A DNA stretch of 64,000 nt from Stentor roeselii (Eukaryota; Ciliophora; Heterotrichea; Heterotrichida; Stentoridae): assembly GCA_006503475.1 (NCBI GenBank), contig RSEH01000240.1:1-64000 (forward strand), written 5' to 3'. Below the pieces are notes generated by a model that ran no database searches, was not told the DNA's origin, and saw nothing but the letters and a program-made list of their open reading frames with translations. Made by a program: the position numbers and the translations under genes. Positions within the stretch are counted from its first letter, which is position 1. Each line of letters starts with the position of its first letter. Of this stretch, positions 11,585 through 20,916 are shown piece by piece.

Positions 11585-13759
11585 ATGGCTCAAGGGTTTT
11601 TATTTCTATTATCTCTTTATTTAAGCGGTTTCCATATCGGACATTGCAAAAATTTACCCCCTTTGGCCTTACTTTCTGAATTCGGAAGTGAAATCTGGTC
11701 AAGCTCCTTATCCAAGTCGATTCAAGAGAATGACTGCGGGTTGAATTGCGACATGTTGATTCAAACATCTGACTTGATCGAATCAGACCCTTTCGAAAGC
11801 CTTTTAAAAGAATTATCAGACCATAATGATTCAATCTACAACAAATCTGAGGAAGTTTACATGACCTTGAAGAATCTTAAAGAAGAAATCAATTATCTTG
11901 AAGCCCTTCTCGGAAAAATGGAAGAAGTTAAACCTGAATTGGACTCTGGGCTTTTTGACTTAAAAATGAAAGACTTGTCAACACAGATCACTTCTCAAAA
12001 GATTAATCTTGAAAAAATGTCTAGCGAACATCTGGTGCTTGTAGTAAAAAATGGTGAAGAGACTTTTATCACTACTCAAGACTTTAAATATCAACAGCGC
12101 AAGTCGAAATTGGAGAAAAATGTTGAAAGGTTCATGAAAAATTCGATGAATTCAACGGAATTGTATGAATTGTATGATTCTTTGCAGATACTTCAGTCAG
12201 AGATGAGAAAAGATGACTCATGTGAGATACAGTCAGTGGTTTATTCTTATAGTGACCTTGTAACCTTCACAGAAAGCATCGAAGACCTAGCAAAATCCAC
12301 AGAACACGATGAAACCCTTCTTTCCGCTGCAGACCATCTAGAAAATTTAAAATTCTCATCAGGTCAATACTGGTTAAAAAGTGAACTAAAGGACTTCCTC
12401 GACGCCTGGGGCCAGATCATAAAACTTCTAAATCCGGGCGAGACAATAACGATAATGGGAGAGGACTTCGACCTTCTAACCCTAAAAGAAAAGTACGACG
12501 AGTTGAAAGGAGTATTCCAAAAGTTACACATCGGTGAAGTTGCAACCTTCAACGAAAAAGGCGACTTGGAGGTGGTAGTGACTCCTCTGGTCAAGTCATC
12601 TGACCATTTAAAAGGCCCGGATTACTTCGACCTGGTAAAATCATCAGCAAGTCGCGAAAATCACGTCCCAATCATTTCAACTGACGTGATTTTCACTGAA
12701 TTATCAGCACCTGATGGACTTTTACTTAAATTTGAAGGAATTTCACAGCCTGCAACGTTTTTGCAGTCAGAAGATCGACGTCCTCATAATGATTTAAAAA
12801 GAAAATCAAAAGACGCTCCAAAAGAACCTCAGGTAAAAGGAAATGAGTATCATGACGGTGAATTAAAAATTGTTTTTATCACTACTTTTCTTGGAAATTC
12901 AACTGGAACTGGAAAAATCTTCGCTTTTGAAGCGAAGAACCCGAAAAATTACGTTGAACTTTTGAATGGCTTTGATAAACCCACTGGAGTTTGCTATGAT
13001 ATCAACCATGACTTTTTTTATGTTGTTGAAAGTGACGGGAAAGGCTCTGGGATTTATCAGTTTCAGGTTGACCGTAATGAGGACTCCTTCAAGTTTAATA
13101 ATCGGGTGTACGTCGTTGTTTACTCTGGAAAGCCTCAGGATTGTAAAGTCGATGGTTATGGAAATTTGTACTTTACTGAGAAAAGTGATCAGAGTATCAA
13201 GAAAATGATTTATAGTGACTTGTACTTCGCTTATACTAATTCTGAGGTCACTGTTTATTCAGATGGATATGGACTTGACTATCCAACATCATTAGAACTC
13301 TTTGAAAGTTCCAGTCTTTTTTATATTAACTCAGGATCATCGATGTACGACGGGTCAGTCAATGAGGCAAATGTTTTGATTGACGATTTTCACCCGAAAG
13401 ATATAAAAATTTTAATACAAGAAAAATTCCCAGCTGCCAGTCTTGCAGTGACTCATAAGAGGATTTTTTATAGTCTGGAAAATGGAGGTATTAAGAGCTT
13501 TAATAAGGAAACGAAGGAGATCTTTACATATTCTAGAGAACTTGAAGAACCAAAGGGGATTTGTGGATCGGATGGAAGGGTTTTTGCACTTGATTATTCA
13601 CAGGGTGTTGTTTTTGTTGGAGATGATGATTTTATTGAAGATATGAAGGTCTTTTCGTATGTTCAAGCACCTTATTCTTGCTTTTGTTTGAACTTTAAAG
13701 ATAGCTCGTCTTTTGAAGGGTTTTTGGTTGTTGGTTTAATTTTTTTTATTGTTTTTTAA
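11585..13759 (+). CDS. Secreted, probably GPI-anchored beta-propeller protein
   Basis: 724 aa from the ATG at 11585; the open frame runs slightly further upstream only with a TTG. The start gives a clear signal peptide (MAQGFLFLLSLYLSGFHI). Residues ~60-330 are acidic and helical, probably coiled coil. Residues ~420-700 look like an NHL/YWTD-type beta-propeller, with repeated phrases such as KPTGVCYDINHDFFYVVE, CKVDGYGNLYFTEK and PKGICGSDGRVFALD. The C-terminus is SSS followed by an uninterrupted hydrophobic tail (FLVVGLIFFIVF) with nothing after it, as in GPI-attachment signals. A surface role is therefore likely. Partner and ligand unknown. Confidence 0.82.
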   Translation: MAQGFLFLLSLYLSGFHIGHCKNLPPLALLSEFGSEIWSSSLSKSIQENDCGLNCDMLIQTSDLIESDPFESLLKELSDHNDSIYNKSEEVYMTLKNLKEEINYLEALLGKMEEVKPELDSGLFDLKMKDLSTQITSQKINLEKMSSEHLVLVVKNGEETFITTQDFKYQQRKSKLEKNVERFMKNSMNSTELYELYDSLQILQSEMRKDDSCEIQSVVYSYSDLVTFTESIEDLAKSTEHDETLLSAADHLENLKFSSGQYWLKSELKDFLDAWGQIIKLLNPGETITIMGEDFDLLTLKEKYDELKGVFQKLHIGEVATFNEKGDLEVVVTPLVKSSDHLKGPDYFDLVKSSASRENHVPIISTDVIFTELSAPDGLLLKFEGISQPATFLQSEDRRPHNDLKRKSKDAPKEPQVKGNEYHDGELKIVFITTFLGNSTGTGKIFAFEAKNPKNYVELLNGFDKPTGVCYDINHDFFYVVESDGKGSGIYQFQVDRNEDSFKFNNRVYVVVYSGKPQDCKVDGYGNLYFTEKSDQSIKKMIYSDLYFAYTNSEVTVYSDGYGLDYPTSLELFESSSLFYINSGSSMYDGSVNEANVLIDDFHPKDIKILIQEKFPAASLAVTHKRIFYSLENGGIKSFNKETKEIFTYSRELEEPKGICGSDGRVFALDYSQGVVFVGDDDFIEDMKVFSYVQAPYSCFCLNFKDSSSFEGFLVVGLIFFIVF

Positions 13760-14910
13760 ATGTTTATTTATATTTTATTAGCTGCTTGCTTGATTAAAGT
13801 AGGATTTATTTAAGAATAGGAGTTTTTTATGAATATTTAAGGGAATAGTTGAAATAAGATTAAATTATTACTTTAGTTAAGTTTTGAAAATTGAGGAAAT
13901 TTAGGCACTCTTTGAATAAGGTTTAAGATCTAGAAGTTAATGATAAGAAAAATATTTTTTGATCAACTAGATAAAGTTTTTCAAGAATTTAATGACCTTT
14001 AACCTTAGATTCACAGAAAGACTTCAATATTCCTATTAATTCAATAATATGAAAAAAGATTTGTAAGTATACATACAAATACATAGTAAACTAAAGAAAA
14101 ATTCTTGATTTAATATTGTGTAGTCAAACTATGAATTACTCTTCAACAAAAAATCAACTTGAACCGAAATTTCTTGAAATATTTTGTGATTCTTCCAGAA
14201 GTCTTTTAATGATTCTAACCTTTCGTGAATGGACTTCATGCGGTAACACGATTGTCATTATTTTTTAATCAAGCTCTTATAATTACAAAAATTTGATATT
14301 TTTTTCAAACATGCTTGATTTCTCACAAGGTTTAAACTGAAATCTCGAATATTCAAAGTAAAAGGTTCTTGACATTTAGAATATATTTATCCGGATATCA
14401 ACTCTGTTTATCTAATAAAGGTTATAAACAAGGTAATATCATACAAAATTTATCAATTTAAGAAGTATCGCTTTTCTTACTCATTAGAGAATAAAAAAGT
14501 TCGTAATAAATAGTAATTAAGTGAATCAAATAATATTTTCATTGAAATTATACATATCCTAAACAATTTATTCATTAGTATTGAATCCTCATCCAAAATT
14601 CAGAAATTCTAACCTTAACTAATAATCAATTTTCAAGAAAGTAATATTCTTATGCTAAGTAGCTTTTATAATGGACTTTGTGAATCTGATCTTTAAATGT
14701 GAGTGAATGGATTGATCATTAAAGCCCTTTAAAAACCTTGCTACAAATCATCATTTTTAATAGACCTTTCCCAAAGATATTAAAAGTGAGAGTCCTATCA
14801 AAACAAATTTTTCAGACTAATACTTGCGAAAACAATTAATTTAGAATTACTCTTCAAATCATTACTTAAAAAAAAACTATCAGAGTACACGTGACTTCAT
14901 TAACTTTTAT
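13760..14910. other. Intergenic, no supported gene
   Basis: AT-rich. An ATG frame at 14130-14270 (46 codons) contains a phrase, EPKFLEIFCDSSRS, loosely like the start of the 49892 gene (KPKFSYFSCDSTPRS), but the match does not continue, so I do not call a further copy. Confidence 0.5.
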
Positions 14911-15175
14911 TGATAAAGCTAAGGAGTATTTAAATTATTGTCATATAAGATTAGAATCGAAGTTACATCAATAAACAGCTATCCACTCAGTGAGACCTAG
15001 TACTTGTACAGCGACCCCACAACCTAGTGCAAGGACCGGCTTCCTACTCAAATTCATCCACTCTTATTTTTGGAAAGACTTTAATGCCGAATTGATTTAT
15101 GATGGTCCAAGAGTTAGTTTCTCAAACCCTCGACACTTTCATAGCTTTGAAAAATATTAACTTGCTTTGATTTCC
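14911..15175 (+). pseudogene. Decayed duplicate of the 16349 secreted-protein gene, 5' part
   Basis: Aligns with 16350-16620. The words tgataaagct (14911), ccactcagtgagac (14992; gene: ccactcggccagac), gtgcaaggacc (15032; gene: gcacaaggacc) and atccactc (15055) appear in the same order as in the intact gene 1.4 kb downstream. In one frame the predicted residues still read ATPQPSA, then FIHSYFW, against ATPGPSS and FPIHSAW in the intact protein. A start codon and several frame-keeping positions are lost. A tandem duplicate that has decayed. Confidence 0.75.
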
Positions 15176-15624
15176 TTGAGCAGCAGAAAGTTATATTTTA
15201 AGTCTTTGAACTAAAAACTCTATCTTATACAGACCTTAAACTGATCAAATTTAATGCTATACATCTTTTCTGATTTTATTCCCCCTATGACCAATAACCT
15301 TCAAGACTTAATAAACGAAAAATCTTACTTTACTTATACTCCTTGTAAATATTATTACTCAAGCAAACTCTTAATAAATATATCACTAAGAATTATAAAC
15401 ATTAAAAATAATCATGATCCTTGAATTTTTAATCTGAGTACTTCTGGAGCACCGAAAATCTTAGTTTAGAAGAGCAAAATGAAAAATTTTTTAATTAAAG
15501 TAATAGGATACTTCTTGTTTAGTAACATTGCACGGTTAATGACCAAAAAATAATTGAAGCCAAAAATATTGGTCTATAGGCTAATCAAATGATATGAAAC
15601 CCAGATACTAGTCGCAAATAACCA

Positions 15625-15715
15625 TAACTTACAGAGCAGATATTTTAACAAACTCTCACCTGGCTTCTTGAGTATCCGCCCAGAAATAAACGATAGAAGC
15701 ATGCTTTGGGTTATA
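15625..15715 (+). pseudogene. Further piece of the decayed secreted-protein duplicate
   Basis: The run 'agcagatattttaacaaact' then 'acctggcttctt' resembles 16600-16640 of the intact gene, and 'catgctttgggttatatc' resembles 16674-16695 ('tcgttttggacctatata'). The pieces are in the same order and strand as 14911-15175, separated from it by ~450 bp of unrelated AT-rich sequence. Similarity is weaker than for the first piece. Confidence 0.5.
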
Positions 15716-16348
15716 TCATTGACTGACTTTTAAAGTTTCACGAATAATTCGAAATAATTCTTTTAGTTTTTATTATTTTATTAGCATTGATTGATGGTTG
15801 TGAGTGTAAACTTACTAGAATATGAATGGATGCATCAGCCAAGGAGGTTTCTTATCTAAACTAAGGTGCATAAATATATATTTTAATGTAGTTGAAAATA
15901 TACAAAAAAATCTTTTGGATGTATAATGTTATAAGGGATCATCAGTTCAATCATTAATCAATTCAAAACTTTTCCCAACTCATCTTATCATATAAAGTGC
16001 CAAATCTTCTAAAACCCCGAAAAATTCCTCTAAATTCTTCATTCAAAATCAAATAATGGTAATCTAATAAACATTAAATACACTAATAAAATTCAAATAT
16101 ATCAATCAGAATTCTAAAATTATCATTTTATTCTACTACCTTCAGCCGTTTCTAATCATTCTAGTCTTCTGAAACTTCAAACAATACGAAAACTCTTCAT
16201 TTTTTTGATTTCTCTCTATCTTTCAAGCGATAATTCATATTTTTCTCTTCTTTCTTCAAAGTTTCTGATCAAGTCAGACTTAATGTTTTCAGTCAGTCTT
16301 TTGATTTAAATTATCAGGCCAAACATATGAGATTATGAATGGTTATAA
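15716..16348. other. Upstream flank of the secreted-protein gene
   Basis: No gene seen. The last 200 bp are pyrimidine/A-rich and G-poor, like other 5' flanks here. Confidence 0.6.
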
Positions 16349-16888
16349 ATGATAAAGCTTCTAATATGTTTTGCCATCATCGGCATGGTGACAGCTCAAA
16401 CTTGCAGCACCGGTGCTCCACTCGGCCAGACAGTGTACTTCTATAGTGATGCGACAACTTTAGCACAAGGACCTGCCAAAGCCACTCCAGGACCATCTTC
16501 ACTGGTCTTCCCCATCCACTCAGCTTGGCGTCCAAATCAAGTAAATGAGAAATGGATTTCTGATGCTCCTGACACCAGGATTCTCCCAGCAGCAGATACG
16601 ATCAGATATTTCACAAAGGTCATAAACCTTCCAGCCACCCCTACAAAAGCTCAGCTAGGAGTCTCAGCTGATAACTCGTTTTGGACCTATATAAACGGGC
16701 AAGCAATACCAACTTGCTTCGACGCGACAGAGCGCAATTTTAATAGAGTCGTTCCATGTGATATAACGCAATACCTTTCTAAAGGAGACAACGTCATTGA
16801 ATGGAAAGTCAGAAACTGGCCTCAACCAGGAGGATCATACCTGAGTAACCCAACAGGACTCATGTATAACTTGGCCGTGACGTTATAA
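16349..16888 (+). CDS. Small secreted protein, galactose-binding-like fold suspected
   Basis: 179 aa, ATG start, TAA stop. Signal peptide MIKLLICFAIIGMVTA with likely cleavage before QTC. The mature part is all-beta in character, with IHSAW, YFTKVINLP, LGVSADNSFWTYINGQ and VIEWKVRNW. The 'cool design' of a strand, then 'ADNSFWTYINGQ', is typical of jelly-roll domains that bind carbohydrate (galactose-binding-like superfamily), but I cannot name a family. GC content is clearly higher than the flanks. Secreted or granule protein; a decayed tandem copy lies 1.2-1.4 kb upstream. Confidence 0.8.
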   Translation: MIKLLICFAIIGMVTAQTCSTGAPLGQTVYFYSDATTLAQGPAKATPGPSSLVFPIHSAWRPNQVNEKWISDAPDTRILPAADTIRYFTKVINLPATPTKAQLGVSADNSFWTYINGQAIPTCFDATERNFNRVVPCDITQYLSKGDNVIEWKVRNWPQPGGSYLSNPTGLMYNLAVTL

Positions 16889-17050
16889 TTAGTTAGATTC
16901 TCATGTTCTAATCGTCTTATCCCTATAAATCCAAAACTCCTAAATAACCACTCAGTAAAACATCTCAAAAAATTTTTTCAAAAAGATAAAAATCCCAAAA
17001 ACTCTAAAAACCTAAATTTTATTTTTTTATACCACAAGTAAACTACTCAA

Positions 17051-18037
17051 TTAATTAAAAGTGCTACTAAGATCCTGATAGTCAATCGAGCTAATTAAAC
17101 TCGGCACAGAAGATATCTTTGTTGGGCTTTCCATACAAAGATTAGCAAGACTAAAAGACTGTTGAAACCTCGCTTCAACACCTGCCTTCGTCACATAAAC
17201 TCCTCTATTCGCCAATTTTCCTTCAATATATTCAGCAAGTTCAACATTTCTACAAAGCATTAAAGTTTCTTCATAATTTTCACAAATATCAAGACCAACA
17301 ATTTCCACTAAATAAGGCAAAACAGAGACTTGAGACTTTACTTTATTGATGGGAATAAGTGAGAGGTTGATGGCGGTTTCTCCGTTTTTGTTAACTTTTC
17401 GAAAGTCACATTTTAACTTGTGCAAAAATTCCACCATTTGAAGACTTCCCATGTGACAAGCTAGCAAAGCACAGGTTTCGCCTGTTTCTTCGTCAGCGTG
17501 TTCTAAGTTGAAACAGTCTGGAGGGTTGCAGCGGCCGTAAGTGGAAATTATGAACTTTAAGAAGTCTGTTCGGCTGTGAGTCACTGCGAAATGCATTGGG
17601 TGGATCTTTTTCTTTGGGTTTGGGATGCAGATACTTGCGAAGTTTAGTGAATGGTCGAGGTCTATTGGTTCTTTTTTTGATTGGTGTAAGAGGTAGATTG
17701 GCAGGTAGTATTTTGCAATATCAGGATTGAAGTACTGTATGATAAGTTCAATCAATTCAATATTTTGCAGCTGTAGCTGCTCCTCCAAGACTGAAAAACT
17801 ACAACAAAGACCCTTATTCAGAAACCGTAGTAACCCAACATCAGAGATAATGATGCTTAATCCTAAAGCATTAGTTTTGATATGTTCATGTTCCAGAATA
17901 ATTTTATCAGGGTTATCTTTATCGAATTTCGATAAAATCTCAAAATTTGACTTCGAGAGACGCAGTTTAATAAGATTTTCAATAGCAACATCAGGATTTA
18001 CTAAATATTCTTGAGGGGTACTCGAGCAGCAGCCCAT
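17051..18037 (-). CDS. Ankyrin-repeat protein with dual-lipidation N-terminus
   Basis: 328 aa, ATG at 18037. It begins MGCCSSTPQEY: Gly2 is a good N-myristoylation site and Cys3/Cys4 are typical palmitoylation sites, so the protein probably sits on a membrane. Residues ~130-230 contain ankyrin-like repeats (HPMHFAVTHSRTDFLKFII, ETCALLACHMGSLQMVEFL, GETAINLSL). The rest is helical and not recognised. Ends 163 bp from the stop of the convergent secreted-protein gene. Role unknown; membrane-tethered adaptor is the best inference. Confidence 0.8.
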   Translation of the reverse strand: MGCCSSTPQEYLVNPDVAIENLIKLRLSKSNFEILSKFDKDNPDKIILEHEHIKTNALGLSIIISDVGLLRFLNKGLCCSFSVLEEQLQLQNIELIELIIQYFNPDIAKYYLPIYLLHQSKKEPIDLDHSLNFASICIPNPKKKIHPMHFAVTHSRTDFLKFIISTYGRCNPPDCFNLEHADEETGETCALLACHMGSLQMVEFLHKLKCDFRKVNKNGETAINLSLIPINKVKSQVSVLPYLVEIVGLDICENYEETLMLCRNVELAEYIEGKLANRGVYVTKAGVEARFQQSFSLANLCMESPTKISSVPSLISSIDYQDLSSTFN

Positions 18038-18224
18038 AAGTATTAAGCCAATAAATCCTAAAAGATTAAAAGATTAAAAATCCATAAAATCCCCTCATCA
18101 TTAAAAAAATCCTTCAACAATCCACCAAACTCCCAATAATCTAATTAATCTGAGCCACAACAATTTTATCATGTTTCGCAATCGCCAAGCGATTGCCAAA
18201 AGGTCCCCACTTCCTACCTAACTC

Positions 18225-19421
18225 TTACAAATCTCCAACAGGTTCAATCGCAAAGCTCTTAACCTTATTAAACTCCTGAGTTTTCCAAATATGTAAAACT
18301 CCATCAGTTGCAGTAGTAGCGACGAATTCTCCATCATCTCGAAACACAATCCTCAAGATTTTTCCTGAATGTCCTTGAAAGCTATTGCGAATGACCCGTC
18401 TTTCAATATCCCAAAACTGAATTTCCCCAGCAAAGCCCCCAGTGACAATAATTCCTTCAACAGGTGCGAAGTCGAACTGAGTAACTCTAACAGAAATCCA
18501 CCAGACTTCAGAAGATTCAGTGAAAAGTCCAAGTCGATTATTGCAGATCATTCCAAGAACTGAACTTTGTTTATTCCACCTTGCATTAGAACAGGAGTCT
18601 TCTAAGATAAGTTTAGATTCTGAGAACTTGCAAAGCCAAACAGCCTTTGCAGTGACGACTGAGAATTCAAAATCATTTTTCCATTGAGCGGACATGATTT
18701 CGCTTAAGTCACTTTGGACTTCCCATGTTCCTTGCCAGAATTTTAAAGAATCTTGACTTACTGCCATTAACTTGGAGCCGTCAGGCGACCAGATGAGGTC
18801 TGTGATGCCCTGCATTGGCCATGAACATGATAATTCTCCTGATTCCCATAAGCGCAACATGTCGTCACCTGCGAAGGAAGCGATTTTTCCTTGAGTCGAA
18901 ATGGAAAATAATAATACTGGAGCTGGTTGACCTGATGGTGTTAGATGAGGAAGGATGTGATGGCAACTGTCTTCTGACCAGATCATTATGTTCCCGTCGT
19001 TTGAACTGTGTGGAGTTTACCAGGAGTATATGTAAGTTGTGTATATTAATGAGTTTATTATGTCCAAGTGACCTGAAAGCTCTTGAATGTCTTCTTTTGA
19101 TAAAGGCTGAGGAGATTGAATGTATCGACAGTCGTGACCTTTTAAAAGAGAGAAAGTCTCAGAGCATTCTGGAATTCCTTGTGATAGGTAAGTCTGCTTT
19201 TTAAGTACCTTGTCGTTTAGATGATGCTGCAACTCTTCGAGTTGCAGGGATTTTTGAAGGTAGGAGATTAATGCACCTGGCTTTAGAGGTTGATTTGAGA
19301 TCTGAGCTTCTGAGAAAAAACCGAAGGCTGTGTGATGCAGTCCGCGCTCTTGGAGGTAATGATAAATAAGCAAGTTGATATCATTACTATCTATTCTAAT
19401 ACACATATTTATATAACCCAC
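18225..19421 (-). CDS. TBL1-like LisH/WD40 protein, one 15-nt intron
   Basis: Exon 1 19421-19021, exon 2 19005-18225; 393 aa. Residues ~10-50 are a LisH domain closely resembling TBL1/TBL1XR1 (NLLIYHYLQERGLHHTAFGF against the animal NFLVYRYLQESGFSHSAF). WD repeats follow; splicing restores the blade reading YSCSNDGNIMIW, otherwise cut by a stop. TBL1 proteins are subunits of the NCoR/SMRT-HDAC3 corepressor and act in the nucleus. This protein is shorter than animal TBL1 (about 510 aa) and has room for only five or six blades rather than eight, so it may be a reduced or related LisH-WD40 protein. A second in-frame ATG lies at 19406. Confidence 0.85.
19006..19020 (-). other. 15-nt intron
   Basis: GTAAACTCCACACAG on the coding strand. 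Removing it joins TG|T to restore the WD40 frame. A at position 10. Confidence 0.93.
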
Positions 19422-19573
19422 CCTTCTCTAAATTCAATGAAATCACCTAAAACAAATAAAAATTCCCCAAGAACTCAAATCAACCCACAAATCCCCCTCA
19501 AGCCATAAACCCTTCGAAGTCTCTCATCTCAACCCGACTTTTCTTATTTTGCCGCAACCCAACCAAATAAAAA

Positions 19574-20134
19574 ATGTCTCTCTCCCTTTCTCCAGAGCCT
19601 TCAAAAGGGCTTCTTCTCACAATCCGGATAATCAAAGTTCTCCTTCCAGACCACGTGGCTTCTCATTCTCCAAGTCTAACCTTAAAAATCGGAGGTTTTA
19701 CATGGCAAGTCTCAAAATCCCACGATTTTTCGCAATCAACTTACTGGAACAAAAGCAGTACATTTGAACTTCCTGATTTTCTTCCAATGTTTTTAGGAAT
19801 TTCTTACAAATCCGGCTTATTCAAAACAAAAGAGTTCTGCAGTACAACAGTGAATTCTGAAATTTTCTCGTCTAAAAAAGGCGTTCGGTTCACTGAAATC
19901 GTGAACTCAAATGAAAAAGTAAATGTTTTGTGGGGTTTCTACTCTGAAGAAAACCGAAAAGGCGACGAGTTCCTGAAGCTCATCAGCGAGGTAGAGGCCG
20001 AAAGGGAGCAAGTGAAATATCTGAAAAATAAGGTAAAGGCCAAGCTTCAAAGAGTGAAAGAATCCAGCAAGTCTTACAAGGAACAGCTGAAGAACTTACT
20101 CAGTAACTTCGAAGGGGTCTTCGAATGTTCATAA
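19574..20134 (+). CDS. C2-like / coiled-coil protein of unknown function
   Basis: 186 aa, ATG start, TAA stop. The first ~125 residues are strand-rich (LTIRIIKVLLPDH, LTLKIGGFTWQVSKS, YWNKSSTFELP) and could be an N-terminal C2-like sandwich, though no calcium-binding aspartates are evident. Residues ~130-180 form a charged coiled coil (EFLKLISEVEAEREQVKYLKN). It ends 26 bp before the next co-directional gene. I do not recognise a named family. Confidence 0.65.
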   Translation: MSLSLSPEPSKGLLLTIRIIKVLLPDHVASHSPSLTLKIGGFTWQVSKSHDFSQSTYWNKSSTFELPDFLPMFLGISYKSGLFKTKEFCSTTVNSEIFSSKKGVRFTEIVNSNEKVNVLWGFYSEENRKGDEFLKLISEVEAEREQVKYLKNKVKAKLQRVKESSKSYKEQLKNLLSNFEGVFECS

Positions 20135-20160
20135 TATTTAATTAAGTTCTAATAAACAAA

Positions 20161-20886
20161 ATGAGTGAATTCTCTTCAGTTAGAACCTCTCGGGTCCAGT
20201 CAGTTGCTGCAAAATCAATCATTTCTGCAGGGTTTACCTCAAGAATGAGTCGAGTTTCTTCTAAGATTTCTTCAGTTCCTAGTTCAAAAATAGCTTCAGC
20301 ACTCTCAGCAGCCACTTCGCATTTAACTGAGTTGCTTTCAACGAAACTAGTGATCGATGAATACGGCTTCACCAACAAGTCCTGCAGAAGCTGTGGAAAC
20401 AACTTGTCCATTGAAGAAGTCATCGCTTTAAGCATCCCTCTAGATGCTAACGGAAACCCTCAGTGCAAGGTGGAAGACTTGAACTTCGAAGAAATGGCTT
20501 TGATTTGTTTGAACTGCTACGCCGAGTAAGTTTTAATTAGAATTGTGAGTCAGAAAAACAAGGCACGTGATAAAATTCTGGAAGTTATTAAAGAAACTCC
20601 TTTGAAACCTGCAAAGCCTGTTTTGAAGCTGGAGAATAAAGAAGCCAGTCGAAAAGAAACTGAACCAAGAAGTAGTCAAAGTAAAAGGTCGGTAAGTACC
20701 AATGCTGCAAGTGCTTATCGAAAAGTCGCTCGACCTGTCATGCCTTTCGCTTCGGACCCGACGAAATTCTTAGAAAATATAAGAAAAGATAAATATCACA
20801 GGAAAAAGACTGACTTGACGCAGTTCGCTAATGCGACTTTCACTGGAGGAGTCTTCGTGAATGGGTACCCGGGGCAGTCTATTTAA
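20161..20886 (+). CDS. Zinc-ribbon-like protein with Ser-rich N-terminus, one 15-nt intron
   Basis: Exon 1 20161-20525, exon 2 20541-20886; 236 aa. Residues 1-60 are serine-rich and basic. A pair of CxxC motifs (CRSCGNN near 77 and CLNCYAE near 119) about 40 residues apart should bind one zinc ion. The C-terminal half is basic and low in complexity, ending in a short conserved-looking block (FANATFTGGVFVNGYPG). The intron falls directly after the second CxxC; without splicing the first frame would end there and the second would lack a normal start. Function unknown. Confidence 0.8.
20526..20540 (+). other. 15-nt intron
   Basis: GTAAGTTTTAATTAG; removal fuses the two halves of the zinc-ribbon gene in frame. 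A at position 10. Confidence 0.93.
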
Positions 20887-20916
20887 GTGAATGATGTTAG
20901 ATTAAGAATCTTGAGT

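Noticed and set aside
14130-14270. A further copy of the 49892 gene start (EPKFLEIFCDSSRS)
   Set aside because: Similarity covers about 50 bp only and does not continue in either direction.
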